Position numbers and translations under genes: made by a program. 64,000 nucleotides of DNA from Streptomyces sp. NBC_01451 (lineage in GTDB: Bacteria > Actinomycetota > Actinomycetes > Streptomycetales > Streptomycetaceae). The DNA is taken from assembly GCF_036227485.1 (NCBI RefSeq), contig NZ_CP109479.1:1612001-1676000 (forward strand), given 5' to 3'. Under the pieces are notes generated by a model that had not been told where the DNA came from, did not search any database, and saw only the letters and a list, made by a program, of their open reading frames with translations. Of the stretch, positions 36,301 to 45,280 are shown one piece after another; position 1 is the first letter of the stretch; every line of letters begins with the position of its first letter.

Positions 36301-37797
36301 AAGGTCCCTGCCCGCGTACAAGAGCTGGCCCTGGAGTACAGCCACGACGCACGGGCCGGCGACGAAGTCCAGCGCAACGCCGTCCTGCGCGCCCTCGCCA
36401 CCGAGATCCGCTCCTGCGCAGAAGCCCTCCAAGAACTACGCGACCAGGCAAGCCGCCTCACCGAACGCGCCGCCCACCTGCCCCCGGCACTGCCGCTGAG
36501 CGAGGAGGACGCCGCCGCATGGACACCGGGCACCGTCGCCGAAGCCCGAGACCTGACGACCAAGGCCACAGGCGAATACCACGAAGCTCAGGAGCGCGAA
36601 CGCAGCGCCGCCGACGCGTTCAACACCGCCCGCCGCGAACAGGCCAGTTCCAGTCGGAAGTTGACGGCCTTTGACCGCGTCCTGCCCCGGTTGGACACCG
36701 CCGTCCACGACCTGGCCATCCCCGCGGACGTGGCCGCCTACGGCGGCACCGCGGAAGCAGCCGAGACCACCGCACGCCGGGTGACGGCCGCACACACCCA
36801 GTCCCGCAACCAAGCCCGCCAAGCGGAGCGGCGCCTTGAAAGCGGCGTCAGCCGACTCAAGGAGGTACCCGCCGACGTCCGCTTCGAACGGCTCGATATT
36901 CCGCTGCGAACCCAGATCTCCGCCCTGGACAGCCGTCACATCCCGGCCATGGCCTCCACCTGGACCGAGGCACTGACCTCACGCATCGCGGCCCTGAACT
37001 CCGACCTGGAAGGCATGGCCAAGGCCCGCGAAGCCCTCGCCTCGCAGCTCGGCGGCCATGTAACCGACCTTCTGCAGCGCCTCGACCAGGCCACCCGCTT
37101 CTCCGCCTTCCCCGACGGGGACTCCCCCTGGTCCGGGCAGAAATACCTCACCATCCGCTACAAGAGGCCGGACCTGGCGACCCTCACCGCACAGATGCGC
37201 GAATCCGTCGACGCCCTGGCCGGCAACTCCCGCACCCGCAAGCTCAAGGGCACCGACGTCGTCATGCGCTGCCTCAAGGATGCGGTCCCCCGCGGATTCA
37301 ACGCCGAGGTCATGAAACCCAACGCCGCCCATCGCCTCGACCGTGTTCCCGTAGAGGACATGGCCGAGGTCTTCTCAGGCGGTCAGGAGCTGACCGGCGC
37401 CATCCTCCTCTACTGCACTCTCGCCGCCCTGCGCACCTCGCCCGGCCCGCGCAGCCGCACACGCAACGGCGGACTGCTCCTGCTCGACAACCCCATCGGC
37501 CGCGCCAACGCCGGATACCTCGTCGACATCCAGATGGAAATGGCCGCAGCCCTCGGAATCCAACTGATCTACACCACCGGGCTGAGCGACGAGAATGTCT
37601 CCTCCCGCTTCCCCCTGCACATCCAGCTCCGCAACGACGCGGAAGCCCGAAGTGGCCTCTCTCTCATCCGGCTCGAAGACACCGTGCGCAACGCCCTCAT
37701 CCCCACGCCCCGCGTCGCCCCCGACCAGGACGCCCCCAACCCCGCCGGATTCCTCACCTCGGCCCGGCTGTACCGCAAGCGGGGAGACGCCCGATGA
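33340..37797 (+). CDS. jetC: Wadjet SMC-like ATPase JetC, Walker A Ser replaced by Gly
   Basis: The SMC/MukB-type motor of the complex, 1485 residues. The N-terminal head has a Walker A-like MLQNGGGKGVLLTG (residues 56-69); at residue 64 this family normally has Ser or Thr (NGGGKSVL), so the Mg-coordinating hydroxyl is missing here. Between about residues 240 and 1200 are long heptad-rich coiled coils around a hinge-like middle (SLLDTSEGLLPSSQEV to MERLRPLPSAAV). The C-terminal head has signature FSGGQELTGAILLY and Walker B GGLLLLDNPIGRAN; the DNP form is usual for this subfamily. Codon 66, beside Walker A, is TTA, so full translation depends on the bldA tRNA. ATG at 33340 follows a CGAGG site. 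Confidence 0.87.
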   Translation: MYELNRILLRNFGPHDARYENVPLDFSGAGVEVETASLVPDAGHVTHRPSPASLVMLQNGGGKGVLLTGITCTTIPYRHSELAALRKFVVSKAQPSHVVLEWADARTGRLLVTAQILAPDHDGKLHRCFYSFHPSAALDANRLPFHRDGHWVPFDDYLTELRDYDKRVDALELRIIEGQEKWEKHQHGLGLQPDLFDVQRRMNAKESDAAAAFTTHTADAFVEWLLRKATDDDRYAELGTAFHSYAAAHDERAQWERERQFALEMRQACDDVAGLHDALTEHAGAAKEAEKDLVRFTAALRARHAALTAATAEDESAVKATHRAHDDAKRAREVAASRLRHVQAHSHTLELDEISRQQAEVQDGKARAEDQSTAWRSVPIALRHTQAVENHDRAQQALIKAEHTAAPYVQAVDAAAAALRAGYQLAEKDARTTIRTHEAAASQAKERIDQWRTRSNALLTTAGAAQEESRTLRERTQVFAARLSAARAEDLLTPQESAADAAARAQSETHHSEQLLREAKLTRASIRAERDRSHKALTEQEKLAWSAREKSEAAEKEIGQLRTRAEAVRDNPLCAELLEAGSEELRSGDALPWLHAQAAGLHQLAERRVSGLDTALTQARMDLRHDQDLLSLLDTSEGLLPSSQEVRDLCGQLSRHSIHAVPGWQWMRDNVPAAEHQQIISAHPDLAGGIIVGGPDGLESAKNLMERLRPLPSAAVTVGTGERMLRSPTALDEDRFVVEPSPALHDEEAAARERTEVEARITAGQGELDTLGQRISAARNLVRQIVNWREACGESPVPHRLKQLADLQYAAEGAQNALAAARTAVDGQEAALEDAEGTCERLDGQTRAAQRAADTLAQLAMEEAAAEQAEARIATLTAESATRTHELESLRSQITQAEDEGERHVRAIEAAEQEAHGYARAREAITTTAPAEQAHAALTAPLAPLPALQHRYQQAQEELKSVEVGEDQQQRAEAAQQALLDSQESWNKVPARVQELALEYSHDARAGDEVQRNAVLRALATEIRSCAEALQELRDQASRLTERAAHLPPALPLSEEDAAAWTPGTVAEARDLTTKATGEYHEAQERERSAADAFNTARREQASSSRKLTAFDRVLPRLDTAVHDLAIPADVAAYGGTAEAAETTARRVTAAHTQSRNQARQAERRLESGVSRLKEVPADVRFERLDIPLRTQISALDSRHIPAMASTWTEALTSRIAALNSDLEGMAKAREALASQLGGHVTDLLQRLDQATRFSAFPDGDSPWSGQKYLTIRYKRPDLATLTAQMRESVDALAGNSRTRKLKGTDVVMRCLKDAVPRGFNAEVMKPNAAHRLDRVPVEDMAEVFSGGQELTGAILLYCTLAALRTSPGPRSRTRNGGLLLLDNPIGRANAGYLVDIQMEMAAALGIQLIYTTGLSDENVSSRFPLHIQLRNDAEARSGLSLIRLEDTVRNALIPTPRVAPDQDAPNPAGFLTSARLYRKRGDAR

Positions 37798-38861
37798 CAC
37801 CGCCCGCCGACCCCGCCGACCAGGCACCTGCCCAACTCTCCCCCGCAGCAGCGCAGTTCAGTGCCGCACTTCAGGCCCTGACCGAACGCGTCACGGTCGA
37901 CCGGGCCACCCTCATCGAGGCATTCCGTCAAGCCCTGCCCGGCTCCGCCAGTGGCGAGGACGCACGCAGAGCCCTCGCCACGCTGCTGTATGAAGTCGCC
38001 GAACACGGCATCATCAGCCTCCCCACGGCCAGTACGAAATGGGACGCGGGACGCCCAGCCCTCCCGGAACAGATCCGGGTCCCCGGAGCGGCACCCACAA
38101 AGTCCCCCACCCCTCGCAAGCCCGTCTCGTGGAGACCGGAACTCAACTGGGCCTACAACGCCCAGCTCACCGCATCTCAGACCGAGGATCTCCTCGCGGT
38201 CAATCGCTGGTTCCGGGACACCCACAACCATCCAGACCGTCGCGCACGCCTCTCCCTACGGGAACGCTCGTACGAGATCTTCCGCCAGGAAAAGCGCCTC
38301 GACACCCTGATTACAGGGGCGCTCTTCGCCCCGGGGCGGCTGACCCTCGACCAGCTTGCCACCTACCGCGAACCTCCGCCGCTGGCCTACCGTCGGCTCG
38401 GCGACGGCGACACCGTTCTCGTGGTGGAAAACAGCGACACCTACGCCACCCTGCGCGACCTGCTCACACCCGACCCCGGACACGTCGGATACATCGCCTT
38501 CGGCGCCGGACGGGCCTTCGAGGCATCCGTCGAGAACCTTGCCGAGCTCGCGGGTATCCATCGCATCGTCTACTACGGCGACCTCGACGCCGAAGGCATC
38601 GCCATACCGGCCAGAGCTTCAATCAACGGCCTCCAGCACGGGCTGCCCCCTATCGAACCGGCCACGGGCCTCTACCGCCTGCTGCTTTCCCACGAGGCAA
38701 CCGCCGGCGACATCATCGCCGACGATCGAGCCCAAAGCCTCGTGGCATGGCTCCCTGAAGAACTCCAGCAGTCCGCGCACACCCTGCTGGCCCAGGGCCA
38801 ACGACTCGCGCAGGAGGCAACCAACCGGAACGAACTCCGCGCCGAATCTAATTGGCGATGA
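37794..38861 (+). CDS. jetD: Wadjet nuclease subunit JetD (Toprim-like, DUF2220)
   Basis: The topoisomerase VI/Spo11-like nuclease that cuts DNA trapped by JetABC; 355 residues. The catalytic Toprim fold is visible: VLVVENSDTYATL with the acidic Glu near residue 211, YIAFGAGRAF, then YYGDLDAEGIAIPARA with the metal-binding GDLD motif near 261, and a C-terminal QEATNRNEL. The N-terminal part contains a winged-helix-like segment (EAFRQALPGSASGEDARRAL). ATG overlaps the jetC stop by four bases. All acidic residues needed for cleavage appear present, in contrast to the altered Walker A of JetC. Confidence 0.85.
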   Translation: MTPPADPADQAPAQLSPAAAQFSAALQALTERVTVDRATLIEAFRQALPGSASGEDARRALATLLYEVAEHGIISLPTASTKWDAGRPALPEQIRVPGAAPTKSPTPRKPVSWRPELNWAYNAQLTASQTEDLLAVNRWFRDTHNHPDRRARLSLRERSYEIFRQEKRLDTLITGALFAPGRLTLDQLATYREPPPLAYRRLGDGDTVLVVENSDTYATLRDLLTPDPGHVGYIAFGAGRAFEASVENLAELAGIHRIVYYGDLDAEGIAIPARASINGLQHGLPPIEPATGLYRLLLSHEATAGDIIADDRAQSLVAWLPEELQQSAHTLLAQGQRLAQEATNRNELRAESNWR

Positions 38862-39160
38862 CAAACTGCCACGGGCCCCGCCGTCCGGCGAGCACTCGGA
38901 AAATCGCGGCCAGCGCCCTGGGGCTGTGCCGTCGACCACGCCATGTCACCCAACGCGACCGACTCCGAGGAAACACAGAAAACTTCACCCACGCGCTGCT
39001 TGTAGTGTGAGATCAAGAAATCCCGCCTCGCCTCGCGCACGATATCGGCTAACTCATCCTCCGTGACGGAGAGCCCGATCCGGACTCCAATGAGTTCCCC
39101 CAGCCATTCGAGCAGCGATCGGTCGCCAGCCCAATCCCGGGTCGCACACCTGGAACACAT
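38672..39160 (-). CDS. Possible small gene antisense to the end of jetD
   Basis: A frame of 162 codons whose first part reads like a real protein (SLLEWLGELIGVRIGLSV, then EDELADIVREARRDFLIS, with CxxC near the start). ATG at 39160 follows a purine-rich GAGAGGGG. But the last 190 bp run antisense through jetD, codon bias is weak, and the C-terminal part looks unstructured. It may be a decayed gene whose true end was lost. No family is recognised. Confidence 0.28.
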   Translation of the reverse strand: MCSRCATRDWAGDRSLLEWLGELIGVRIGLSVTEDELADIVREARRDFLISHYKQRVGEVFCVSSESVALGDMAWSTAQPQGAGRDFPSARRTAGPVAVCHRQLDSARSSFRLVASCASRWPWASRVCADCWSSSGSHATRLWARSSAMMSPAVASWESSRR

Positions 39161-39371
39161 CGCCCCGCCCCTCTCGTGCCAGTGCCGGTACGACAGCATC
39201 ACCGCACGTTCGCAGCTCAACACCGCGCCCTGCTTGTGCTCTGCCGGGCAGTTAGTCGCTCGATCCGCCGGGCAGTCCCAGCCGTTCTCGCTGCGAGCGA
39301 CAGTCACAAGTCACGTGTTCTGGCAGGATTGTTGGCGCCTGCCAGCTTCCCTCCGCCGGAGGTCCAACGTC

Positions 39372-41351
39372 ATGCAACCGCCGCCCGTGGACCATCGTCG
39401 GATACAGACGGCTGTCATTGGTAGCAGCGATTCGGACTTGGCGATCATTCTCCCCATGGAGGCAATGGAGCTGACGCGATGGCGGCAACGCCACCCTCAG
39501 TACACCTACTGGTGCGGCACTCTGCTTGGGGGATGCGGAGAACGGCTAACTGACCGCCTCTACGAATCGAAGGTCTGTCACTTCGCGCACCATCCTCATC
39601 ACACCTGCACGCGGACCGCCAATGGTGAAGACAGCGCCGACCATCTCTTCATGAGGCGGGCTCTGCGCAGCTGGATGGGGAATCGTGGCCTCAAAGCGAC
39701 GGTCCGGATGCCCGGCGACACCCCGACTTCCGGTGGCTCGATCGACGTCGACCCACAAGGCATGGCCCGGCGGTTGCACTTCCGCCTGCGGCCCGACCTC
39801 AACGGCTCATGGGGTCCAGCGCCTGGCGAGACCCCAGCTCCACGAGAAGAGGCAGACTGGATCTTCGGGCTCGGCGGCGCGGTGCCCGGTGTGTTCTGGA
39901 ACGAGTCCGGGTACGTCTTCCGGATCCGGTTCGAGACCAAGGGAGCCGAGCGATGCCCCTACCTCGGCGTGCAACAACGCGGTCAGGCAACTGAATGGAC
40001 CCCGTTCTCAGCCGCGGTGCTGACCCCCGACGGGCTTGCTACGCCGGCAGTCGACAAGATCCGGGCGGCCCGCCGGCGCGCGACCGCCGACGACAAGAGG
40101 CGCAGCGGCATAGCGCGATCGCCTGAGGTCCCGCCGCCGCCTGTCCGCGAGCTGGGCCGGGACGAGCTGATCGTCGCGCTTCGAGACGCCTTGGAGCTCG
40201 ATGCGCGCTGGGCAACCAAACCGACCCTGAAGCACCTCGGGCAGACGGTCGGTGTGGACTTCACCCGATACGACGATGCGGACCTCGTCGATCTGCTCAC
40301 CGAGGTCGACATCCCGTTTCCTGCGCACGCCCCCGTGCTATCCGCGCTCATACGGACAGATAAGGGTGCGCCCTTGCCGTACCTGGCCAGCGTTATCGAA
40401 GGGATCGGGCTGGGGAAGCCGTCGTCGGCGCCTCATCTGAAGCGGTGGGCTCAGCGAGAGGCCGATCGCGCGTTCGCCAAGTACGGCGTCCCCGCGCGCA
40501 CCATGCCCCAGGAACTGCCGCTTAATGCGGCGGTGCCCCAACGCCGTACTCGCGCCCGGCTCAGCCCTCGCCGCGGCGAACTTCAAGGCATCCACCAGGC
40601 GGCTGGGCAGGGCAGCAAGAGGCCCAGCACCGACGAATGGATGCGGCTGCAACATCTGCTCGCCGAAGGCCAACAATTGGCCGACGGTGCAGGCGGCGGG
40701 ACTGCCGCCCGTTTGACGCAGGAGCTGCGAGCAGCGCGCAGGCTGCTGGAGGGCACCCGCCGCACGCAGCTCAACAGCCGTAGGCTCCGGGTTCTACGGA
40801 AGACGAGCGCTGAACTGGAGGCCGCAATCACCACGGCCCGACAAACGGCGCAGCGCAACCAGAAGGCTTTCAACGACACCTCGCACGAGCGACCCGCCGA
40901 GGAACCGAAAGAGCGGGATCGGCGCCAACGAAACACCCAACTCGACAAGGCCAAAAAGCCGGCTGTCCCCGCTCCCGACGAGCTGCGGCAGCAGCTGATC
41001 GCGGTGGCGCAGGCAGCAAGCACCACACACTGGCTGCTGCTGTCCGGCGGCAAGAACACCGCTCAGGATGTGCGTCTCACGCTGCTGACCCAGATCGAAG
41101 ATCGTTCCGGGAGCGATGCCCCGCTCTTGTCGTCCTTGGTCGTGGCACCTGGCGGCGGCCCCGTCCCATTCTTTCGAGAGATCCTCAGGGACCTGGGCCT
41201 CGCTGTGCCGCGGTCAGACGAAGCCCTCCAGCGGATCTGGCATCGCGAGCAGGAACGCGCGCACGCGGCCTACGCGAGCCCGCCCCGGGTCATGCCACCT
41301 CGGCTTGTCCCGCGGCAGGCGTCCACCGATCCGGCCCACGAGTCGACCTGA
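39372..41351 (+). CDS. CoiA-like protein with Cys/His cluster and possible nuclease domain
   Basis: A protein of 659 residues. The N-terminus has YWCGTLLGGCGERLTDRL, then VCHFAHHPHHTC, then EDSADHLFMRRALRSWM. A Cys pair, a C/pHFAH motif and an acidic-HL helix in this order characterise competence protein CoiA-type nucleases. GGSIDVDPQG followed by a basic strand could supply the PD-(D/E)XK core. The rest is helical, with basic coiled coil around residues 440-560 and two similar modules (APVLSALIRTDKGAPLPYL and APLLSSLVVAPGGGPVPFF), so an internal duplication is likely. ATG at 39372 follows CGGAGG by 9 nt; the longer open frame upstream is not coding-like. Confidence 0.7.
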   Translation: MQPPPVDHRRIQTAVIGSSDSDLAIILPMEAMELTRWRQRHPQYTYWCGTLLGGCGERLTDRLYESKVCHFAHHPHHTCTRTANGEDSADHLFMRRALRSWMGNRGLKATVRMPGDTPTSGGSIDVDPQGMARRLHFRLRPDLNGSWGPAPGETPAPREEADWIFGLGGAVPGVFWNESGYVFRIRFETKGAERCPYLGVQQRGQATEWTPFSAAVLTPDGLATPAVDKIRAARRRATADDKRRSGIARSPEVPPPPVRELGRDELIVALRDALELDARWATKPTLKHLGQTVGVDFTRYDDADLVDLLTEVDIPFPAHAPVLSALIRTDKGAPLPYLASVIEGIGLGKPSSAPHLKRWAQREADRAFAKYGVPARTMPQELPLNAAVPQRRTRARLSPRRGELQGIHQAAGQGSKRPSTDEWMRLQHLLAEGQQLADGAGGGTAARLTQELRAARRLLEGTRRTQLNSRRLRVLRKTSAELEAAITTARQTAQRNQKAFNDTSHERPAEEPKERDRRQRNTQLDKAKKPAVPAPDELRQQLIAVAQAASTTHWLLLSGGKNTAQDVRLTLLTQIEDRSGSDAPLLSSLVVAPGGGPVPFFREILRDLGLAVPRSDEALQRIWHREQERAHAAYASPPRVMPPRLVPRQASTDPAHEST

Positions 41352-41457
41352 AGCCGCTCGCGGCACTCGCCGGTCAGCCCAACAGGCTACCGCGAGAGGC
41401 GCATCGTGTGCAGTTCGCCAGACGCGGCGCGGAGGGAGCCCACGGTCCAACCCCGCG

Positions 41458-43806
41458 TCACCGCAGTCCGGGTGGGGATGCGCGGATCGCGTCAGCCTTC
41501 ACGGGCGCGGGACGCGCGTCGCCAAGGTGTGTCAGTGCGGCTCGGATCCGGTGGTCGACATCGACGTCGTCGGCGATGTGACTGAAGTGTTGTGCACAGG
41601 TGGGGTGTTGGCGAAGCATCGAGGCGACTGAGCTGGCACTGTCACCCTGCAAGGTGCGTAGCCATGCCGCGATGTCCTTCTGAGGTCCCCACTGATCCCA
41701 GCGGCCGTCCCATTCGAATGCCCCGTCACAGCACTCCTCGAGAAGGTCGAGGACGCCGCTGTCTGCCGCCCGCTGTGCAATGCGAATCAGCCACATGATC
41801 GTGGCATCGACTTCCCCCCGCTCCGGAGACCGGTGCGTGCCCAGGAGTTCGGCCATCGCGCGGACGATGTCGATAGCACGCTGGGCATCGGCCAGCAGCG
41901 CCGGCAAGAGCGGCCCCAGGGGCAGCTTTACCAGCAGATCGCAGTAGAGCGGCGCGTCATCGGTATGTCTCGCGGCCAACGCGATCAACTCGTGTGCAGC
42001 GGTGGCAGAGCCTGATTCCATCTCCCGCTGAAGGGCCTGCGCCTTCACGAAGGCGGACTGTGCTGGGGCCTGCGTCTCCTGGATGACCAGCTGGCGAAGT
42101 GCCCGGACAGTGGGAGGCCGGCGAACGGGATCAGTCTGCGTGGCCTGCCGCACGATGCTCCTCCACGGCCCTGCCGGGGGCAGGAGCGGCACGTTGATCG
42201 CGGGCATCGTTCCGGTCACGGCCCAACCAATCAGCTGACCAATGCTGTACACGTCGGCGGCGTCCGTGGCGCCGTGTGCATCAACGGAAAGTTCTGGGGC
42301 GGCAAAGCCGCCCGAGCCGAAAGGTACGCCGACGCGGGTGCGTTGCGGGTCCGTGGTCTGTCCACGCGGACGCCGGGCAATGCCCCAGTCTGCGAGGACC
42401 CACCGGCCGTCGTGCATGAGCACATTGGCGGGCTTGATGTCCCGGTGGAGCCAGCCAGCCTGGTGGGTGGCGGACAACACCGAGCACAGGGCGTCGACGA
42501 GTTTCCTCAGCTCTGACGGTTCGGCGAGCTGGTCTCTGCGTTGCTCTGCCGTGAAGGGGGCGTAGGGCATGACGAACCAAGTGTGGCCCGGGTCCGCGTC
42601 CAAGATCGGCATGGCATGCGGGTGCCCGTCGAGCCAGCGGCCCAGGGTGATCTCGCGTTTCATGCGGGCGCGCTTGCGTTCGGGCGGGTTCCGGTCGCGG
42701 AGCTTCTTGAGCACCACCCTGGCGCCCGTCGGTTTGTGTATCGCGCGAAAGACGTCTGCTTGACCGCCGTCGGCGAACGGCAGCCGTTCGCAGGAATAGT
42801 CCTTCCGATCTCCGCGGGCCAGACGTCGCACCCGCGCCGCGTCATCGGCCGCTGCCGAGGAGGTCGTGGTGCTCGACGCAGAACTGTGCCGGGAGCCGGG
42901 TATCGGATCCGGGTCCTTGCGCGCGGCAGCGTCTCCGTCCGACTCGCCAGATGCCGTCCTCTCTGCCAAGCGCCCGGCTCGATAGACCGGGTATCCGCTG
43001 ATCACGGTCGCCGGTTTCAGAACGTAACCGTCCGGAGCCAGCACCTTATTGAGCACAGTCACGAGACGTGCAACCTCCTCCTCGTCCGTGCGTACAGCGG
43101 GGTGAAGGGTCTCACTGAGAAATCGAAGTAACGTCTCGTCCAGGCCGCGCCCCAGCCCAAACCGGTCGTCGCTGAAGATCCAGTCGTTGTCCCAGTCGTC
43201 GTTGGCGTAGCGGTGTTTGGCGATGTCTTCTCGTGCCGTCGCGAAGCGGGAGTCGTGGCTCGGCAAGGCATCGAGGTCATACAGGCGCTCGAGGAACGAG
43301 AGGTCGCCCAGCCCTCCCGTCCAATCGGTCGTGCCAAGGGCCTCGGCGATGCGACGCCGCGTCACCTCGGTGAGCGCCACACTTCGGTTGTCCGTGCGCG
43401 ACGCGCTCTGGGTAGGGACTGCCGGTGTCGAGGTGCCCGGAATTTCGGTAATGCGGCCGCGTTCATCGATCTGCAGGCCGTCTCGCCGCAGTCGCTCCAT
43501 CAGATCGTCCAGCCAGGGCCCACTCCATCCCTCCCGGCGTCCGGTCCGAATCAGGTCCTCGAACACACGCAACGCCCTGGTCACGTGGCCGCGGTCGGTC
43601 CAGTCAACGGCTGCGGCGTAGGACTCGAAGGTGGTGCGGCGGATGCTGGAGTCCGTGTACCGAAGTTCGTCGTCGGGGATGGGGGCGAAGTGGTGGCTCT
43701 GCCACGCCTCGCCAATCGTCCGGACAGTCAAATTCGTCGCCAGCGAGCGGAACTTCATCCGAGTGTCGGGACTGACGAGTTCTCTTTGACGCGGCGGCAT
43801 GAACAC
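41458..43806 (-). CDS. AbiJ-NTD-like domains fused to a Ser/Thr protein kinase
   Basis: A probable abortive-infection kinase of 782 residues. Residues 1-120 (SPDTRMKFRSLATNLTVRT to RRDGLQIDERGRIT) and 160-275 (FLERLYDLDALPSHDSRFAT, then FLSETLHPAVRTDEEEV) resemble the N-terminal sensor domains found in AbiJ-type proteins. A Ser-rich linker leads to a kinase domain (335-590): glycine loop FADGGQADVF, Lys in VVLKKL, HRDIKPANV, DWG in place of DFG, and AAPEL. A helical C-terminal domain ends the protein. The start is GTG 43806 or ATG 43800; GGAG lies 11 nt before the GTG. An IS110 copy ends 106 bp upstream on the same strand. Confidence 0.78.
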   Translation of the reverse strand: MFMPPRQRELVSPDTRMKFRSLATNLTVRTIGEAWQSHHFAPIPDDELRYTDSSIRRTTFESYAAAVDWTDRGHVTRALRVFEDLIRTGRREGWSGPWLDDLMERLRRDGLQIDERGRITEIPGTSTPAVPTQSASRTDNRSVALTEVTRRRIAEALGTTDWTGGLGDLSFLERLYDLDALPSHDSRFATAREDIAKHRYANDDWDNDWIFSDDRFGLGRGLDETLLRFLSETLHPAVRTDEEEVARLVTVLNKVLAPDGYVLKPATVISGYPVYRAGRLAERTASGESDGDAAARKDPDPIPGSRHSSASSTTTSSAAADDAARVRRLARGDRKDYSCERLPFADGGQADVFRAIHKPTGARVVLKKLRDRNPPERKRARMKREITLGRWLDGHPHAMPILDADPGHTWFVMPYAPFTAEQRRDQLAEPSELRKLVDALCSVLSATHQAGWLHRDIKPANVLMHDGRWVLADWGIARRPRGQTTDPQRTRVGVPFGSGGFAAPELSVDAHGATDAADVYSIGQLIGWAVTGTMPAINVPLLPPAGPWRSIVRQATQTDPVRRPPTVRALRQLVIQETQAPAQSAFVKAQALQREMESGSATAAHELIALAARHTDDAPLYCDLLVKLPLGPLLPALLADAQRAIDIVRAMAELLGTHRSPERGEVDATIMWLIRIAQRAADSGVLDLLEECCDGAFEWDGRWDQWGPQKDIAAWLRTLQGDSASSVASMLRQHPTCAQHFSHIADDVDVDHRIRAALTHLGDARPAPVKADAIRASPPGLR

Positions 43807-43911
43807 AAAGATACGACTCCAACCTCTCCCCGAACGTGCTCGCCGGTCTCTCCAGCCTCGGGGCAGCTTAGAAACGTTCCGCTTGTCGGCTCTCCCATCG
43901 AGTGCAGCAGG

Positions 43912-44979
43912 TTACGGGGCGGGCCGGCGGCTGGATCCGTTCACGAATTCCTCGCGGCTGGTGGCGATCAGCCGATAGATCTCGCGCGAGACGTACCGCT
44001 TCAAACAGCGGATGATCTCGCGCCGGGTCTTTCCCTCGGCTACCCGCCGCTCGTAGTACGCCTGCGTACGCGAGTCCCAGCGCAGCCGCGACAGCACAAT
44101 GCGGTGCAGGGCCGCGTTGGCCTGCCGGTTGCCGCCGCGGTTGAGCCGGCGGTGCTGCCGGCTGCCCGAGGAGTATTCGACCGGGCTTGCCCCGCACAAC
44201 GCCGCGAACGACGCCTCACCTCGCATCCGCTCGCTGTTGTCGCCCAGGGCCGTCAACAACACCGCCGCACTGTGCGGACCGACTCCGACAGCATCGAGCA
44301 GGCGCGGGTAATACGTCCCGATCAGCTCCGCCAGGCGCTGGTCCAGCACTCGAGCCTGCCCATCAAGCTGCTCGATGCGTTGCGCCAGCACCCGCACCGT
44401 GAACCTGGTCGCCCTCACGATCGAATCCACCTCCTCGCCGCCTTCGCTCAGTTGCAGGCAGGAAAGGGTGAGACGACGGCGCGACAGACTCCGCAGCTCC
44501 TCTCTGAGGGCCGGGTCAGTGGTGACCAGGAGGGCCTTGATCTGGTTCACCGCCTGCCGTTTGGCTTTCACCGCGGAGTCTCTCGCCATCAGGTACATGC
44601 GCGCGATCTCGACCGGGCCATCGCCTGCCTTCACCGGTGACTGCGCACGGCCGCTGAGCACGGACCGGGCTGCAGCTACCGCATCCCCCTCGTCGGACTT
44701 GCTCCGCCGGCGCCGCGCTGCAAGCCCAGGGCCAGGAGCCTCGACGACCGTGATGCCTTCAGCCAGCAGATGGCGCGACAGCGCCGCACCGTAATTGCCA
44801 GAACACTCCACCCCGGCACGTCGAACTGCGCCCCACCGACCGGCCCACTCTGCAAGTCGGCCGTAGCCACTCGCTGTTGCTGGGAAGCGGTCAACACCTA
44901 AGACGTGGCCCGTCAACGAGACCACAGCCGCGACATGCACATCGCGATGCGTGTCGACCCCCAGCACCACCTCATGCAC
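43912..44979 (-). mobile_element. IS110-family transposase
   Basis: A full-length DEDD-type recombinase of 355 residues. The N-terminal RuvC-like domain has GVDTHRDVHVAAV (first Asp), GVECSGNYG (Glu), and SKSDEGDAVAAARSVL (two Asp residues). The C-terminal Tnp20 domain has AVGVGPHSAAVLLTALG and ASFAALCGASPVEYSSGSR with the conserved Ser. It appears intact. Such elements integrate using a bridge RNA encoded in their non-coding end, expected just upstream of the gene (about 44980-45280). Element ends are not marked by inverted repeats and were not resolved. It is inserted between the kinase gene and the zinc-ribbon gene. Confidence 0.92.
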
Positions 44980-45280
44980 ATCTGCCGCGCGGCCCGCGGC
45001 TCGAGGCGGGTCTGACGACTCGATGGTTCATCCCCCGTCGCAAGTCAGCAGCCGCGCCGCCGACCCGGAGAGCGGTCACCAGTGACACGGTGCAGAGGAC
45101 ACCCCGCATTCCAGTGCTCCAGACACGCTCCCCGGTCCAGCGTCCAAGCGCACTGCCTCGCCCCGCGTCGACACAGGATGGTTAGGACGCGTCGGTCCGA
45201 GATGTCAGGAGCCAGTCCGCGGTACGGCAGCAGCGTTCGCTTCCATACTCCCCAACCGCTGCCCACCCTCATGCAGATCA
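44980..45280 (-). ncRNA. Candidate IS110 bridge-RNA region
   Basis: Gene-free DNA directly upstream of the IS110 recombinase start, where IS110-group elements encode their bridge RNA. No structure was folded; the call is by position and family only. No coding frame with good bias is present here. Confidence 0.35.

Noticed and set aside
43912..44979. The IS110 recombinase as the enzyme that integrated the island
   Set aside because: It lies in the middle of the island, is a simple insertion sequence, and IS110 enzymes do not produce the gene-end duplication seen at pcaL.
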